Made by a program: the position numbers and the translations under genes. A stretch of 64,000 nucleotides of DNA, taken from the NCBI RefSeq assembly GCF_002892795.1, contig NZ_PJMC01000006.1, positions 62,001-126,000 on the forward strand, read 5' to 3'. The notes beneath the pieces were generated by a model, which was given only the letters and a program-made list of their open reading frames with translations, searched no databases and was not told where the DNA came from. Numbering within the stretch: the first letter of the stretch is position 1; each line of letters begins with the position of its first letter. Below, piece by piece: positions 27,532-36,389 of the stretch. The DNA is from Arthrobacter sp. AFG20 (GTDB taxonomy: Bacteria > Actinomycetota > Actinomycetes > Actinomycetales > Micrococcaceae).

Positions 27532-27604
27532 CCGGATTCGTCCGCCGTCAGCTCGTGAGCTGACCGGATTCGCCTGCCTTCAGCCTGCCAGCTGACCGCA
27601 TTCC
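27509..27604 (+). repeat. Three 32-bp tandem repeats covering the metF stop
   Basis: Copies at 27509-27540, 27541-27572 and 27573-27604 each contain AGCTGACCG(G/C)ATTC. Copies 1 and 2 share about 28 of 32 bases and copy 3 is more diverged. Copy 1 includes the metF stop codon. The period is not a multiple of three, and the later copies fall between metF and metE. Confidence 0.8.
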
Positions 27605-27647
27605 TCCCCGACATTGACAACTTTTCGCAACCATTCAAGGAACTGAC

Positions 27648-29978
27648 ATGACTGAACAGAACACCGCGTTCCCGTCCGCCTCCGTCCTCGGCTACCCCCG
27701 CATCGGCCGCCGCAGAGAGCTGAAGAAGGCCGTTGAAGCCTACTGGTCAGGCAAGATCGACGCCGCTGCACTGGACGCTGCCGTCAAGGAGATCCAGCTG
27801 GGCACCGCCAAGCGCCTCCAGGGCCTCGGGCTTACCGACGCCGCAGCAGTTCCGGGCACATTCTCCTTCTACGACCAGGTGCTCGACGCCGCAACCCACG
27901 TCGGCGCCGTTCCCGCCCGTTTCGGCAACCTCCTCGACGCCGAGGGACAGCTGGACATCGACGGCTACTTCACCCTGGCCCGCGGCAACAAGGAACAGCA
28001 GCCGCTGGAAATGACCAAGTGGTTCGACACCAACTACCACTACCTCGTGCCGGAAATCGGCCCGGAGACCAACTTCTCCCTGACCTCCAACCGCATCGTT
28101 GAAGAGTTCGAATACGCCCTCGCCAATGGCGTGGAGACCCGCCCGTACATCGTCGGCCCCGTCACCTTCCTGCTGCTGAGCAAGGCTTCCGACGACGCCC
28201 CCGCCGGATTCAGCCCGCTGTCCCGCCTCGAGGACGTCCTGCCGGTCTACACCGCGCTGCTCGAGAAGCTGGCAGCTGCCGGCGCCAGCTGGGTCCAGCT
28301 GGACGAGCCCGCCCTGGTTGTGGACCAGGACACCCCTGAGCAGGAGGTCCAGGCCGCCGTGGCCCGTGCCTACGAGGTCCTCACCGCTGCCGGCAGCCGC
28401 CCGCAGGTGTTCGTCTCCACTCCGTACGGCGCACTGAACGGCCAGCTCGGCACCCTTGCCGCCACAAACATCGATGCCCTGCACATCGACATCTTCAAGG
28501 GCGAGGTTCCCTCCGCCGCAGCACTGGCTGCGCTGGGCACCAAGACCCTCGTTGCCGGCGTCGTGGACGGCCACAACATCTGGCGCAACGACCTTGCCGC
28601 CTCGGCCCACAAGATCGCCGAGCTGCAGAAGAGTGTCGCCAAGCTGGCCATCAGCACCTCCACCTCCACCCAGCACGTCCCGCACGACGTCGAAGAAGAG
28701 GCCCAGCTGTCCGAGCAGCTGCGCAGCTGGCTGGCTTTCGCCGACCAGAAGGCCGTTGAGGTTGTGACCCTCGCCGGCCTGCTGACCGACGCCGCCGCAG
28801 TCCAGCCGGCCATCGACGAGGCCACCCGCGTCATCGCCTCCCGTGCGGAAGCCGAGGGCGTCCGCCGCGCCGACGTCCGCGCCCGCACCGAGGCCCTGAC
28901 CCCGGCCGACTTCAACCGCTCCGAGTACGCGGTCCGCGAAGCCGCCCAGGAAGCAGCACTGCACCTGCCGCCGTTGCCCACCACCACCATCGGCTCCTTC
29001 CCGCAGACATCCGAAATCCGTTCGGCCCGCGCCCGCAACAACAAGGGCGACCTGACCAACGAGCAGTACGAGCAGCTCATGAAGGACGAGATCAAGCGCG
29101 TCGTCGACCTGCAGGAAGAGCTCGGCTACGACGTTCTGGTGCACGGCGAGCCCGAGCGCAATGACATGGTCCAGTACTTCGCCGAGAACCTGGAAGGCTT
29201 CGACGTCACGGTCCACGGCTGGGTCCAGTCCTATGGCTCCCGCTGCACCCGTCCGTCCATCCTCTGGGGCGATGTCACCCGCAGCGCCCCCATCACCGTG
29301 AAGTGGGCCGAGTACGCCCAGTCGCTGACCAACAAGCCGATGAAGGGCATGCTGACCGGCCCGGTCACCATCCTTGCGTGGTCCTTCGTCCGCGATGACC
29401 AGCCGCTGGGCGAAACCGCCAACCAGGTGGGCCTGGCGCTGCGCGACGAGATCGCCGACCTCGAAGCTGCCGGCATCAAGATCATCCAGGTTGACGAGCC
29501 GGCCCTGCGCGAACTGCTCCCGCTGCGCAAGGCCGACCAGCCCGCCTACCTGGACTGGTCCGTCAACTCCTTCCGCCTGGCCACCGCCGGTGCGGCTGAC
29601 GGCACGCAGATCCACACCCACCTGTGCTACTCCGAGTTCGGCGTGATCATCGACGCGATCGACGGCCTGGACGCCGACGTGACCTCGATCGAGGCCGCCC
29701 GCTCCCGCATGGAGGTTGTCCACGACCTCGAGTCCCACGGCTTCGGCCGCGGCGTCGGACCCGGCGTTTACGACATCCACTCGCCGCGCGTCCCGGGCGA
29801 GCAGGAAGTCACCGAACTGCTGAGCACCGCCGTGAAGCACGTTCCGTCCCGCCAGCTCTGGGTCAACCCGGACTGCGGCCTGAAGACCCGCGGCTACGCC
29901 GAGACCGAAGCGTCCCTGCGCAACCTGGTCACGGCCACCAAGACGGTCCGCGCCGAACTCCTCGAAGCAGCCAAGTAA
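27648..29978 (+). CDS. metE: Cobalamin-independent methionine synthase
   Basis: Transfers the methyl group of 5-methyltetrahydropteroyl-triglutamate to homocysteine. The 776-residue protein has the duplicated barrel of the family: N-terminal SVLGYPRIGRRRELKKA and C-terminal TTTIGSFPQTSEIR. Zinc ligands are visible in THLCYSEF (near residue 657) and NPDCGLKTR (near 742), plus GEPERNDMVQYF. The ATG follows CAAGGAACTGAC. A strong terminator follows. Confidence 0.97.
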   Translation: MTEQNTAFPSASVLGYPRIGRRRELKKAVEAYWSGKIDAAALDAAVKEIQLGTAKRLQGLGLTDAAAVPGTFSFYDQVLDAATHVGAVPARFGNLLDAEGQLDIDGYFTLARGNKEQQPLEMTKWFDTNYHYLVPEIGPETNFSLTSNRIVEEFEYALANGVETRPYIVGPVTFLLLSKASDDAPAGFSPLSRLEDVLPVYTALLEKLAAAGASWVQLDEPALVVDQDTPEQEVQAAVARAYEVLTAAGSRPQVFVSTPYGALNGQLGTLAATNIDALHIDIFKGEVPSAAALAALGTKTLVAGVVDGHNIWRNDLAASAHKIAELQKSVAKLAISTSTSTQHVPHDVEEEAQLSEQLRSWLAFADQKAVEVVTLAGLLTDAAAVQPAIDEATRVIASRAEAEGVRRADVRARTEALTPADFNRSEYAVREAAQEAALHLPPLPTTTIGSFPQTSEIRSARARNNKGDLTNEQYEQLMKDEIKRVVDLQEELGYDVLVHGEPERNDMVQYFAENLEGFDVTVHGWVQSYGSRCTRPSILWGDVTRSAPITVKWAEYAQSLTNKPMKGMLTGPVTILAWSFVRDDQPLGETANQVGLALRDEIADLEAAGIKIIQVDEPALRELLPLRKADQPAYLDWSVNSFRLATAGAADGTQIHTHLCYSEFGVIIDAIDGLDADVTSIEAARSRMEVVHDLESHGFGRGVGPGVYDIHSPRVPGEQEVTELLSTAVKHVPSRQLWVNPDCGLKTRGYAETEASLRNLVTATKTVRAELLEAAK

Positions 29979-29990
29979 CACCACCAAGCA

Positions 29991-30029
29991 CGACTGCGCC
30001 CGTCACCGGGAAGGTGACGGGCGCAGTCG
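29991..30029. terminator. Bidirectional terminator between metE and the DUF2004 gene
   Basis: CGACTGCGCCCGTCACC (29991-30007) pairs perfectly with GGTGACGGGCGCAGTCG (30013-30029); TTCGTT follows on the plus strand. Confidence 0.92.
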
Positions 30030-30044
30030 TTCGTTAATCAGTGT

Positions 30045-30554
30045 TCAGGACTCCCAGACGATTTCGTCGTCGACGACGCCGTCCTCGTCCGCGGACGCCA
30101 CCAGGACCTCGTCGGTGAAGTGCTCGCCCAAAGTGAAGTCCAGGACGAAGTAGCGTTCGGGCTGGCCGGGGTAGATTCCCACGTGGCCGAGCTTCAGGGC
30201 CTTGAGGAACACCGCATTGGTGAGCTGGCTCTTCTCCTGCACGCCGAAGACCTTCTGCAGGTGCTCGTCCTTGATGGCGTTGCAGTGGAAGCGGAGGTAT
30301 TCCTGCGGGCTGGTGCCCTCCTGCTCGAGTTCCTCGGCAATCATCTCCCTGACCTCGTCCACGAGCTCGGGGAGGTACCGCAGCCGGTAATCCACCTTGT
30401 GCATGGCCGCTTCGTCGAAGTGGTCATGGGCATTGATGTTCAGGTCCAGCTCAAGGCGTTGGCCGGCCAGCTCGTGCTCCGCGGCAACGTTATGGTCCCT
30501 GCCGTGGTTCAGCTCGATTACTCCGAAGTGCTGGCTCGCTACCTTGGTGGTCAT
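30045..30554 (-). CDS. DUF2004-like protein
   Basis: A 169-residue acidic protein starting MTTKVASQHFGVIELNHGRDHN. It contains DYRLRYLPELVDEVREMIAEELEQ and AVFLKALKLGHVGIYPGQPERYFVLDFTLGE, which I associate with DUF2004 proteins of Actinobacteria. ATG 30554 was preferred over a start 39 bases upstream because the family-like sequence begins there. Role unknown. It is convergent with metE and downstream of the LysR gene on the same strand. Confidence 0.65.
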   Translation of the reverse strand: MTTKVASQHFGVIELNHGRDHNVAAEHELAGQRLELDLNINAHDHFDEAAMHKVDYRLRYLPELVDEVREMIAEELEQEGTSPQEYLRFHCNAIKDEHLQKVFGVQEKSQLTNAVFLKALKLGHVGIYPGQPERYFVLDFTLGEHFTDEVLVASADEDGVVDDEIVWES

Positions 30555-30599
30555 ATCTTCAACATAGACCCGAAAAGCAGAGCATTCCAGCATCGGGGA

Positions 30600-31517
30600 T
30601 CATTTAACTGACTGCCCCAGGCCGCCCATCGTTTCGGCCAGCAGGTCAACGAACAGCTGCACCCGGGCCGTCTTCTTGTCGTTGATGAGCAGCGCGAAGA
30701 CGTTGCGCGCCAAACGGATTTCGGGGACGTCCAGCACCACGACGCTGGCCGGCCGGTGCAGCAGCGCAAGTTCCGGCACCAGCGCCGCCCCCAGCCCGGC
30801 GCCCGCCATTTCAAGGCTGGCATGGAAGTCGTCGCTGTACGCCACCACGCGGGGGTGGAGATTGCAGCCGGCGAAGAGCCGCTCAATGACGGTGGCATCG
30901 CTTGTGCCGGGGTGGTGCATGATCCACGGCATGTCCGACAGGTGGTCCGCGGCCACCTTCGCCTCGGTGCGGAATCCCCAGCCCGCGGGGAGGACCACGC
31001 GGAAGTTGTCGTCACCGATCCACTGCCGGTTGATGGTGTGGGGCCAGGCCAGCCCGGACTGTCCCACCTGGTACACCAGCGCCACATCCGTGTCGCCGCC
31101 GGTTCGCAGCCCCTGGATGGTCTGGGCGGGTTCGGCGACGGACACCCGCAGGTCGATGCCCAGGTCCTTCCATGCGGGACTGCGCAGGATGCGCGGCAGA
31201 ACATAGGTGGCGAGGCTCGGGAAGATACCCAGCCGGAGCTCCTGGCTCGTGGCGTCCTGCGTTCTGGAGGCCGCGGCCATCAGCGCCTCGATGTCCGTCA
31301 GGACCTTCGCCGCGTGGCGCGCCATCACCATCGCCGCGTCTGTAGGAACCACGCTCCGGGCGGAGCGCTGGAACAGGCGGACGCCCGTGTCCCGCTCCAG
31401 GGCGGACATCTGCTGGGACACGGCTGAGGCCGTGTAGCCAAGCCGGGTCGCCGCCGCCGCGAAGGAACCCAGCCGCGTCACTTCAAGGAGCGTTCTCAAA
31501 TGCACCGGGTTGACCAC
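30600..31517 (-). CDS. LysR-family transcriptional regulator
   Basis: A 305-residue regulator. The N-terminal winged helix-turn-helix reads LRTLLEVTRLGSFAAAATRLGYTASAVSQQMSALERDTGVRLFQR. The remainder is a periplasmic-binding-like effector domain (GIFPSLATYVLPRILR). GTG 31517 follows TAAGGTTGGCTG. It is divergent from the FAD oxidoreductase-DUF1365-CFA operon, the classical arrangement for a LysR protein controlling its neighbour; that link is inference. Confidence 0.9.
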   Translation of the reverse strand: MVNPVHLRTLLEVTRLGSFAAAATRLGYTASAVSQQMSALERDTGVRLFQRSARSVVPTDAAMVMARHAAKVLTDIEALMAAASRTQDATSQELRLGIFPSLATYVLPRILRSPAWKDLGIDLRVSVAEPAQTIQGLRTGGDTDVALVYQVGQSGLAWPHTINRQWIGDDNFRVVLPAGWGFRTEAKVAADHLSDMPWIMHHPGTSDATVIERLFAGCNLHPRVVAYSDDFHASLEMAGAGLGAALVPELALLHRPASVVVLDVPEIRLARNVFALLINDKKTARVQLFVDLLAETMGGLGQSVK

Positions 31518-31643
31518 CAGCCAACCTTACTGCGGCTGCTTTGGGACGGGAAAACAACTCCGCACCCATCCGGCACGCAGTACTGCTCCGAATAGCCGTT
31601 GACTACCCAAATCAGCGGCAACAGTTCAGCAGAGGAGCAAAGA

Positions 31644-33026
31644 TTGCCACCGAGCCCAGCATGGAATGGAGACGACAAACGGCACATCGCCGTCGTCGGA
31701 AGCGGAGTGGCGGGCCTGACGGCCGCGCATATCCTCAGCCGCCGGGACAACGTGACCCTTTTCGAGTCGGATGACAGGGCGGGCGGGCATGCCCACACGC
31801 ACGATGTCCGGCAGGAGTCAGGGAGGCTCGCCGTGGACACCGGCTTCATTGTGCACAACAACCGCACCTACCCGAACCTCATCCGGCTGTTCGCTGAGCT
31901 CGGCGTCGAGACGCAGGATTCGGACATGACCATGAGCGTCCGCTGCGACGGCTGCGGCCTGGAGTACGCCGGGGCCAAGGGCGCTTCCGGCGTCTTTGCC
32001 AGGCCTGCCAACCTCGCACGGCCGCGGTTCCTGCTGATGCTTGCCGATGTCCTGCGGTTCTGGCGGAAGGCACGCGCGCTGCTGGCCAACACTGCGGACG
32101 CCGGGGGACCGGAGGAAACGCTGGGCGAGTTCCTTGAACGCGAACGCTTCAGCGACTACTTCACCTCGCACTTCATGGCGCCCGTGGTCAGCGCAGTCTG
32201 GTCCTGCGACCCCACCACCGCGCTGGCCTATCCCGCCCGGTACCTCTTTACCTTCCTCGAACACCACGGCATGCTCGGCGTCAAAGGCTCCCCGCAGTGG
32301 AAGACGGTGAGGGGAGGATCGCGGCGCTATGTTGACCGCGTGGTCGAGGGGCTCCAGGATGTCCGTCTCTCCAGCCCTGTGCTCGCCGTGCGCCGGATCC
32401 CCACGGGAGTGGAGATTACGACGGCGGCCGGAACCGAGCACTTCGACGCTGCGGTCATCGCCGCCCACCCCCGCGAAGCACTCGCCATGATGGCTGAACC
32501 GACCCCGGCGGAGGTCGAGGTCCTGGGGCATATTCCGTATTCCGTGAACCACATCAAGTTCCACCGCGATCCTGCGGTCCTTCCACGCAGCGGCGCCGCC
32601 CGCGCGTCGTGGAACTACCGGCTGCCGTCCTGCGCAGCTCGCCCCGGGCATGTCCTGGTCAGCTACGATCTCACCCGGCTGCAGCGGCTCACCCCCGACG
32701 ACGGCGGCAGCTACATCGTGAGCCTCGGTGAATCGGAACTGATCGAGGCGGACTCAGTGCTGCAGGACCTCGTGTACGAGCACCCCCAGTACACGCCCGA
32801 ATCGATGGCCGCCCAGAAACGCCTGGGGGAGCTGGGCGACCACCGGCTGGCCTTCGCGGGGGCCTACCACGGCTGGGGTTTCCACGAGGACGGCGCCGCC
32901 TCCGGTGTCCGGGCGGCAGCGCAGCTGGGCCGCGAGTGGGAGGATCCCTTCGCCGAGGTGCCGGAGCCCGCTGCCGGTGCCCGGCAGGCCACGGACGCCG
33001 GGCAGGCCGCGGAGCTCGTGCCATGA
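31644..33026 (+). CDS. FAD-dependent amine-oxidase-like oxidoreductase
   Basis: A 460-residue flavoprotein with the N-terminal FAD motif HIAVVGSGVAGLTAAHILSRRDNVTLFESDDRAGGHAHT. It belongs to the NAD(P)-binding/amine oxidase family that is regularly linked to DUF1365 and cyclopropane synthases. The start is TTG 31644, six bases after GAGGAG; TTG 31599 upstream lacks a ribosome site. Its stop overlaps the next ATG (ATGA). In proteobacteria related genes act on unsaturated membrane fatty acids under photo-oxidative stress. Confidence 0.85.
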   Translation: MPPSPAWNGDDKRHIAVVGSGVAGLTAAHILSRRDNVTLFESDDRAGGHAHTHDVRQESGRLAVDTGFIVHNNRTYPNLIRLFAELGVETQDSDMTMSVRCDGCGLEYAGAKGASGVFARPANLARPRFLLMLADVLRFWRKARALLANTADAGGPEETLGEFLERERFSDYFTSHFMAPVVSAVWSCDPTTALAYPARYLFTFLEHHGMLGVKGSPQWKTVRGGSRRYVDRVVEGLQDVRLSSPVLAVRRIPTGVEITTAAGTEHFDAAVIAAHPREALAMMAEPTPAEVEVLGHIPYSVNHIKFHRDPAVLPRSGAARASWNYRLPSCAARPGHVLVSYDLTRLQRLTPDDGGSYIVSLGESELIEADSVLQDLVYEHPQYTPESMAAQKRLGELGDHRLAFAGAYHGWGFHEDGAASGVRAAAQLGREWEDPFAEVPEPAAGARQATDAGQAAELVP

Positions 33027-33748
33027 CCGCGGCCATCTACCGGACCAGCATCCGCCATGTGCGGCAGGACCCGCTGAAGAACGCCTTCACCTACCGCAGC
33101 TACAGCTGGTACGTCGACCTCGATGACATGCCAAAGCTGCCCTGGTGGCTGCGGCCGCTCGCCGGATTTCATACGAAGGATCACCTGGGTGATCCCGCGG
33201 CGAGCATCCGCGAAAACGTGGACCACTTCCTCGCCGTGAACGGTGAAAAGCCCGACGGCGGCACGGTCACCATGCTGGCCAACGCCAGGGTCCTGGGCCA
33301 CCTCTTCAACCCGATCAGCATCTTCTGGTGCCGCGGCGCCGACGGTGCCCTGCGTGCTGTCATCGCCGAGGTTCACAACACCTACGGCGAACGGCACTGC
33401 TACCTTCTGCACCCGGACGGCGCCGGCCGCGCCCGGACCAGCAAGGAATTCTTCGTGTCCCCGTTCAACGCTGTGGACGGCAGCTACCGGATGAGCCTGC
33501 CCGAACCGGCGGGAAAACTCGCCGTGGCCGTAGTGCTGGAGCGTTCCGGACGGAAGCCTTTAACCGCCACCATGACCGGCGTCCGCCGGACTGCGACTCC
33601 GCGCAGTATCCTCGCCGCCGCGCTCGCCGTTCCGCTCGCGCCGCTCCGCGTTGTCCTGCAGATCCGCTGGCAGGGAATCAAACTCTGGGCCCGGGGGCTG
33701 CCCATCATCAACCGCCCCCGCCACCCAGCACAGGAAGCCGTCTCATGA
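33023..33748 (+). CDS. DUF1365 protein
   Basis: A 241-residue protein matching DUF1365, with IRHVRQDPLKNAFTYRSYSWYVDLD, ARVLGHLFNPISIFWC and SPFNAVDGSYR. It overlaps the gene before it (ATGA) and the one after it (ATGA), so the three proteins are made together. DUF1365 proteins are almost always next to an FAD oxidoreductase and a cyclopropane synthase and are thought to work in lipid modification; the exact reaction is not visible. Confidence 0.88.
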   Translation: MTAAIYRTSIRHVRQDPLKNAFTYRSYSWYVDLDDMPKLPWWLRPLAGFHTKDHLGDPAASIRENVDHFLAVNGEKPDGGTVTMLANARVLGHLFNPISIFWCRGADGALRAVIAEVHNTYGERHCYLLHPDGAGRARTSKEFFVSPFNAVDGSYRMSLPEPAGKLAVAVVLERSGRKPLTATMTGVRRTATPRSILAAALAVPLAPLRVVLQIRWQGIKLWARGLPIINRPRHPAQEAVS

Positions 33749-35103
33749 CACTCACAGACCCGGTCTACACCAGTCCCGCTTACACGGATCCTTCACACCT
33801 GGGACACGCGCCAGACGGGGCCGTCAGGGTTCCGCCGGCGCCGGCGGCCATCGACGCGGAGGTGTGGCCCGGCGTCGCCCGTCCGCCGGCGGGGATAAAG
33901 GCGCAGGTGGCGGGCAGGGCGGCCGATGCGCTGTTCCGGGCGGCGGTCCGCCGCCTGCCGCTCCGGGTGGAATATCCCGGCGGCACGGTGCTGGGCACCG
34001 GCGGTGCAGACGAGCCGGTGATGACCATGGTTCGTCCGGGGGACTTCGCCGTGCGCATCGGCGACAACGGCCTGATCGGGCTGGGGGAGTCCTTCATGGC
34101 AGGGGACTGGGAGGCATCAGACCTCGCCGGCGTCCTGGAGGTCTTTGCCTCCTCGGTGGACACGCTCATCCCCGCGCCGCTGCAGAGGCTCCGGAGCTTG
34201 TACCTGCCGCGGGCGCCCCGGCAGGAGCGCAACACCGAGCAGAATACCCGTGGCAACATCTCCCGGCACTACGACCTCTCCAACGAGCTGTTCGGCAGCT
34301 TCCTGGACCGGACCATGAGCTACTCCTCGGCGCTCTTTCCGGCCTCGGCGGGCCAGTTGGCAGAGGTGGGCTGGGACGCCCTGGCGGCAGCGCAGCACGC
34401 CAAGATCGACAGGCTGCTGGACAAGGCCGGGGTGGGGGAGGGCACCCGGCTGCTGGAGATCGGCACCGGCTGGGGCGAACTGGCCCTGCGGGCCGCAGCC
34501 CGGGGCGCCACCGTGTACACGGTGACTCTCTCCAGTGAACAGCAGGCGCTCGCACAGCAGCGGATCGAGGAAGCCGGCTTCTCCGGGCAGGTCACTGTGG
34601 GCCTGCAGGACTACCGCGCCGTGGAAGGCGCGTACGACGCCGTCGTATCCGTGGAGATGATCGAAGCCGTGGGCTACGAATACTGGCCCGTCTACTTCCG
34701 GACCATCGACCGGGTGCTGGCACCCGGCGGCAAGGTGGCCATCCAGGCCATCACCATGCCGCACGGCCGGATGCTCGCCACCCGCAACGCCTACACCTGG
34801 GTGCACAAGTACATCTTCCCCGGCGGGTTCCTGCCCTCGGTGCGGGCGATCGAGAGCGTCACGGAGCAGCACACCACCCTCCGGGTCCGTGAGCGCCGGG
34901 GGATGGGCGACCACTACGCCGCCACGCTGAGACTGTGGGAGGAGCGGTTCCTGCAGCGTGCGCAGGAAGTGCGCGGGCTCGGTTTCGACGAGGTCTTCCA
35001 GCGGATGTGGCTGTTCTACCTTTGCTACTCCCGCGCCGGCTTCCAGTCCGGATACCTGGATGTGCAGCAGATCGTCCTCGACCGCCGGGAGGCACAGCTC
35101 TAG
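33745..35103 (+). CDS. cfa: Cyclopropane-fatty-acyl-phospholipid synthase family methyltransferase
   Basis: SAM-dependent enzyme that adds a methylene or methyl group to unsaturated phospholipid acyl chains at the membrane. The 452-residue protein has an N-terminal domain (FAVRIGDNGLIGLGESFMAGDW), then NISRHYDLSNELFGSFLDRTMSYSSALF, the SAM motif LLEIGTGWGELALRAA and YEYWPVYFRTIDRVLAPGG. ATG 33745 overlaps the DUF1365 stop. Whether the product is cyclopropane, methyl-branched or furan fatty acid is open. Confidence 0.9.
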   Translation: MTLTDPVYTSPAYTDPSHLGHAPDGAVRVPPAPAAIDAEVWPGVARPPAGIKAQVAGRAADALFRAAVRRLPLRVEYPGGTVLGTGGADEPVMTMVRPGDFAVRIGDNGLIGLGESFMAGDWEASDLAGVLEVFASSVDTLIPAPLQRLRSLYLPRAPRQERNTEQNTRGNISRHYDLSNELFGSFLDRTMSYSSALFPASAGQLAEVGWDALAAAQHAKIDRLLDKAGVGEGTRLLEIGTGWGELALRAAARGATVYTVTLSSEQQALAQQRIEEAGFSGQVTVGLQDYRAVEGAYDAVVSVEMIEAVGYEYWPVYFRTIDRVLAPGGKVAIQAITMPHGRMLATRNAYTWVHKYIFPGGFLPSVRAIESVTEQHTTLRVRERRGMGDHYAATLRLWEERFLQRAQEVRGLGFDEVFQRMWLFYLCYSRAGFQSGYLDVQQIVLDRREAQL

Positions 35104-35122
35104 TCTGGCGTTCGCTTAATCA

Positions 35123-35160
35123 CAGTGGGGGTCCCGAGGCTTGCTTCGGGACCCCCACTG
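35123..35160 (+). terminator. Terminator after cfa
   Basis: CAGTGGGGGTCCCGA (35123-35137) pairs perfectly with TCGGGACCCCCACTG (35146-35160). It ends the lipid-modification operon. Confidence 0.9.
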
Positions 35161-35339
35161 CTGTGTTCCGGCCCACTCAAAAGGCGCTGCCGGAGGTGCC
35201 GCGACACGCCGTCTTCGGGACGACACGCAGGGGTTTAAATGTGGGCAACTACTCCACAGGGTGTGGATTCCGTCCATCAAAAACCCGGAAATCCGGACAT
35301 TTTTAGGGCACCGGCCTGTGGATTAAGAGTGCATTAAAT

Positions 35340-35399
35340 GACATACTTGTAATACATCATCTTGGGGTCCCATTCGGGGCCGCGCACTACATGTAGTAT
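35340..35399 (+). promoter_or_regulatory. Two NrdR-like boxes before nrdH
   Basis: The stretch 35161-35556 has no gene. It holds ACTACATGTAGT (35386-35397), a perfect palindrome inside a 16-mer that resembles the NrdR box, and a weaker partner GACATACTTGTAATAC (35340-35355). Their centres are 44 bp apart, about four helical turns. NrdR represses ribonucleotide reductase genes through tandem boxes. The surrounding DNA is AT-rich and likely contains the operon promoter. Confidence 0.65.
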
Positions 35400-35556
35400 C
35401 GACATACAGATTGAGCGGGAGACCGGCGCAGCCAGTACTGGGCGGTAATGTCCGGGCAGAGTCCACCGCTACGATGCCAGAGATTTCAATACCGAGACAC
35501 CAGCAAGGTCTCAGAAGAGTGCAGCAGCAGTGACTTCAACAAAGGGGACAGGAACC

Positions 35557-35802
35557 ATGACCGTTACGGTTTACACCAAGCCGGCCTGCGTACAGTGCAA
35601 CGCCACCTACCGTGCACTGGACAAGAAGGGTATCGCCTACCAGAGCGTGGACATCTCCCAGGACGCGGACGCCCTTGAGCGCCTGAAGTCGCTCGGCTAC
35701 ATGCAGGCGCCGGTAGTCGTCACGGACCAGGACCACTGGTCCGGTTTCCGCCCGGACAAGATCGAAGAGCTGGCGCTGAGCGCCTCCGCTTCTGTGGCCT
35801 AA
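35557..35802 (+). CDS. nrdH: Glutaredoxin-like NrdH-redoxin
   Basis: Electron donor for class Ib ribonucleotide reductase, itself reduced by thioredoxin reductase. The 81-residue protein has the CVQC redox pair near residue 11 (YTKPACVQCNATYRALDKKG) and the WSGFRPDKI signature that separates NrdH from glutaredoxins. ATG 35557 follows GGACAGGAACC. It is the first gene of nrdHIEF. Confidence 0.96.
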   Translation: MTVTVYTKPACVQCNATYRALDKKGIAYQSVDISQDADALERLKSLGYMQAPVVVTDQDHWSGFRPDKIEELALSASASVA

Positions 35803-35856
35803 GGCTGCGCCACGCCGTTTCCGGCAGAGAATTCCCAAGTAGATGAGGTGACTAGC

Positions 35857-36363
35857 ATGGCCGCGCCGGCACTTGCCGATGCGCCGGCCGCAGCCCGTGC
35901 TGCGGACACGACGCCCGTCAACCAGACACCGCCCGTGAACCAGACGCACAGCCGCCTCATCTACTTTTCCTCGGCCTCCGAGAACACCAGCCGCTTCATT
36001 GGGAAGCTTGGTGCGGACGCAGCCAGGATCCCCCTGCATGCCAAGGATGAACCCCTCGTTGCCTGTGAGCCGTTTGTGCTCGTGGTCCCCACCTACGGCG
36101 GGACAGGCGGCGAGGGTTCAGTGCCGAAGCAGGTCATCAGGTTCCTGAACTACCCGCAGAACCGAAGCCTGCTTAGGGGAGTTATCGGGGCCGGAAACAC
36201 AAATTTCGGGGACAACTACTGCATGGCGGGCGACATTATCGCCGCTAAATGCAAGGTCCCCCACCTATACAGGTTTGAACTCATGGGTACGCCGGAAGAC
36301 GTCTCCCGTGTACAAGAAGGATTGGAAGAGTTTTGGACACGACTGTCGCAGACACAGAAGTAA
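35857..36363 (+). CDS. nrdI: Ribonucleotide reductase flavodoxin NrdI
   Basis: Flavoprotein that activates the dimanganese-tyrosyl cofactor of NrdF. The 168-residue protein has an unusual 25-residue Ala/Thr/Pro-rich extension with a repeated PVNQT, followed by [14 protein letters not shown] (FMN phosphate loop), VPTYGG and [15 protein letters not shown] 35857 was chosen because GAGGTG precedes it by seven bases; GTG 35848 is possible. nrdE starts 26 bases later. Confidence 0.94.
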   Translation: MAAPALADAPAAARAADTTPVNQTPPVNQTHSRLIYFSSASENTSRFIGKLGADAARIPLHAKDEPLVACEPFVLVVPTYGGTGGEGSVPKQVIRFLNYPQNRSLLRGVIGAGNTNFGDNYCMAGDIIAAKCKVPHLYRFELMGTPEDVSRVQEGLEEFWTRLSQTQK

Positions 36364-36389
36364 CCAGGCCCGGAGGAAAGGACGCGTCC

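Noticed and set aside
27747-29987. A 746-codon minus-strand open frame antisense to metE
   Set aside because: Long antisense frames are a by-product of high GC at third positions; it has no family resemblance and lies fully over a certain gene. The same applies to minus-strand frames at 1432-3054, 5330-6763, 11302-12585 and 36216-37859.
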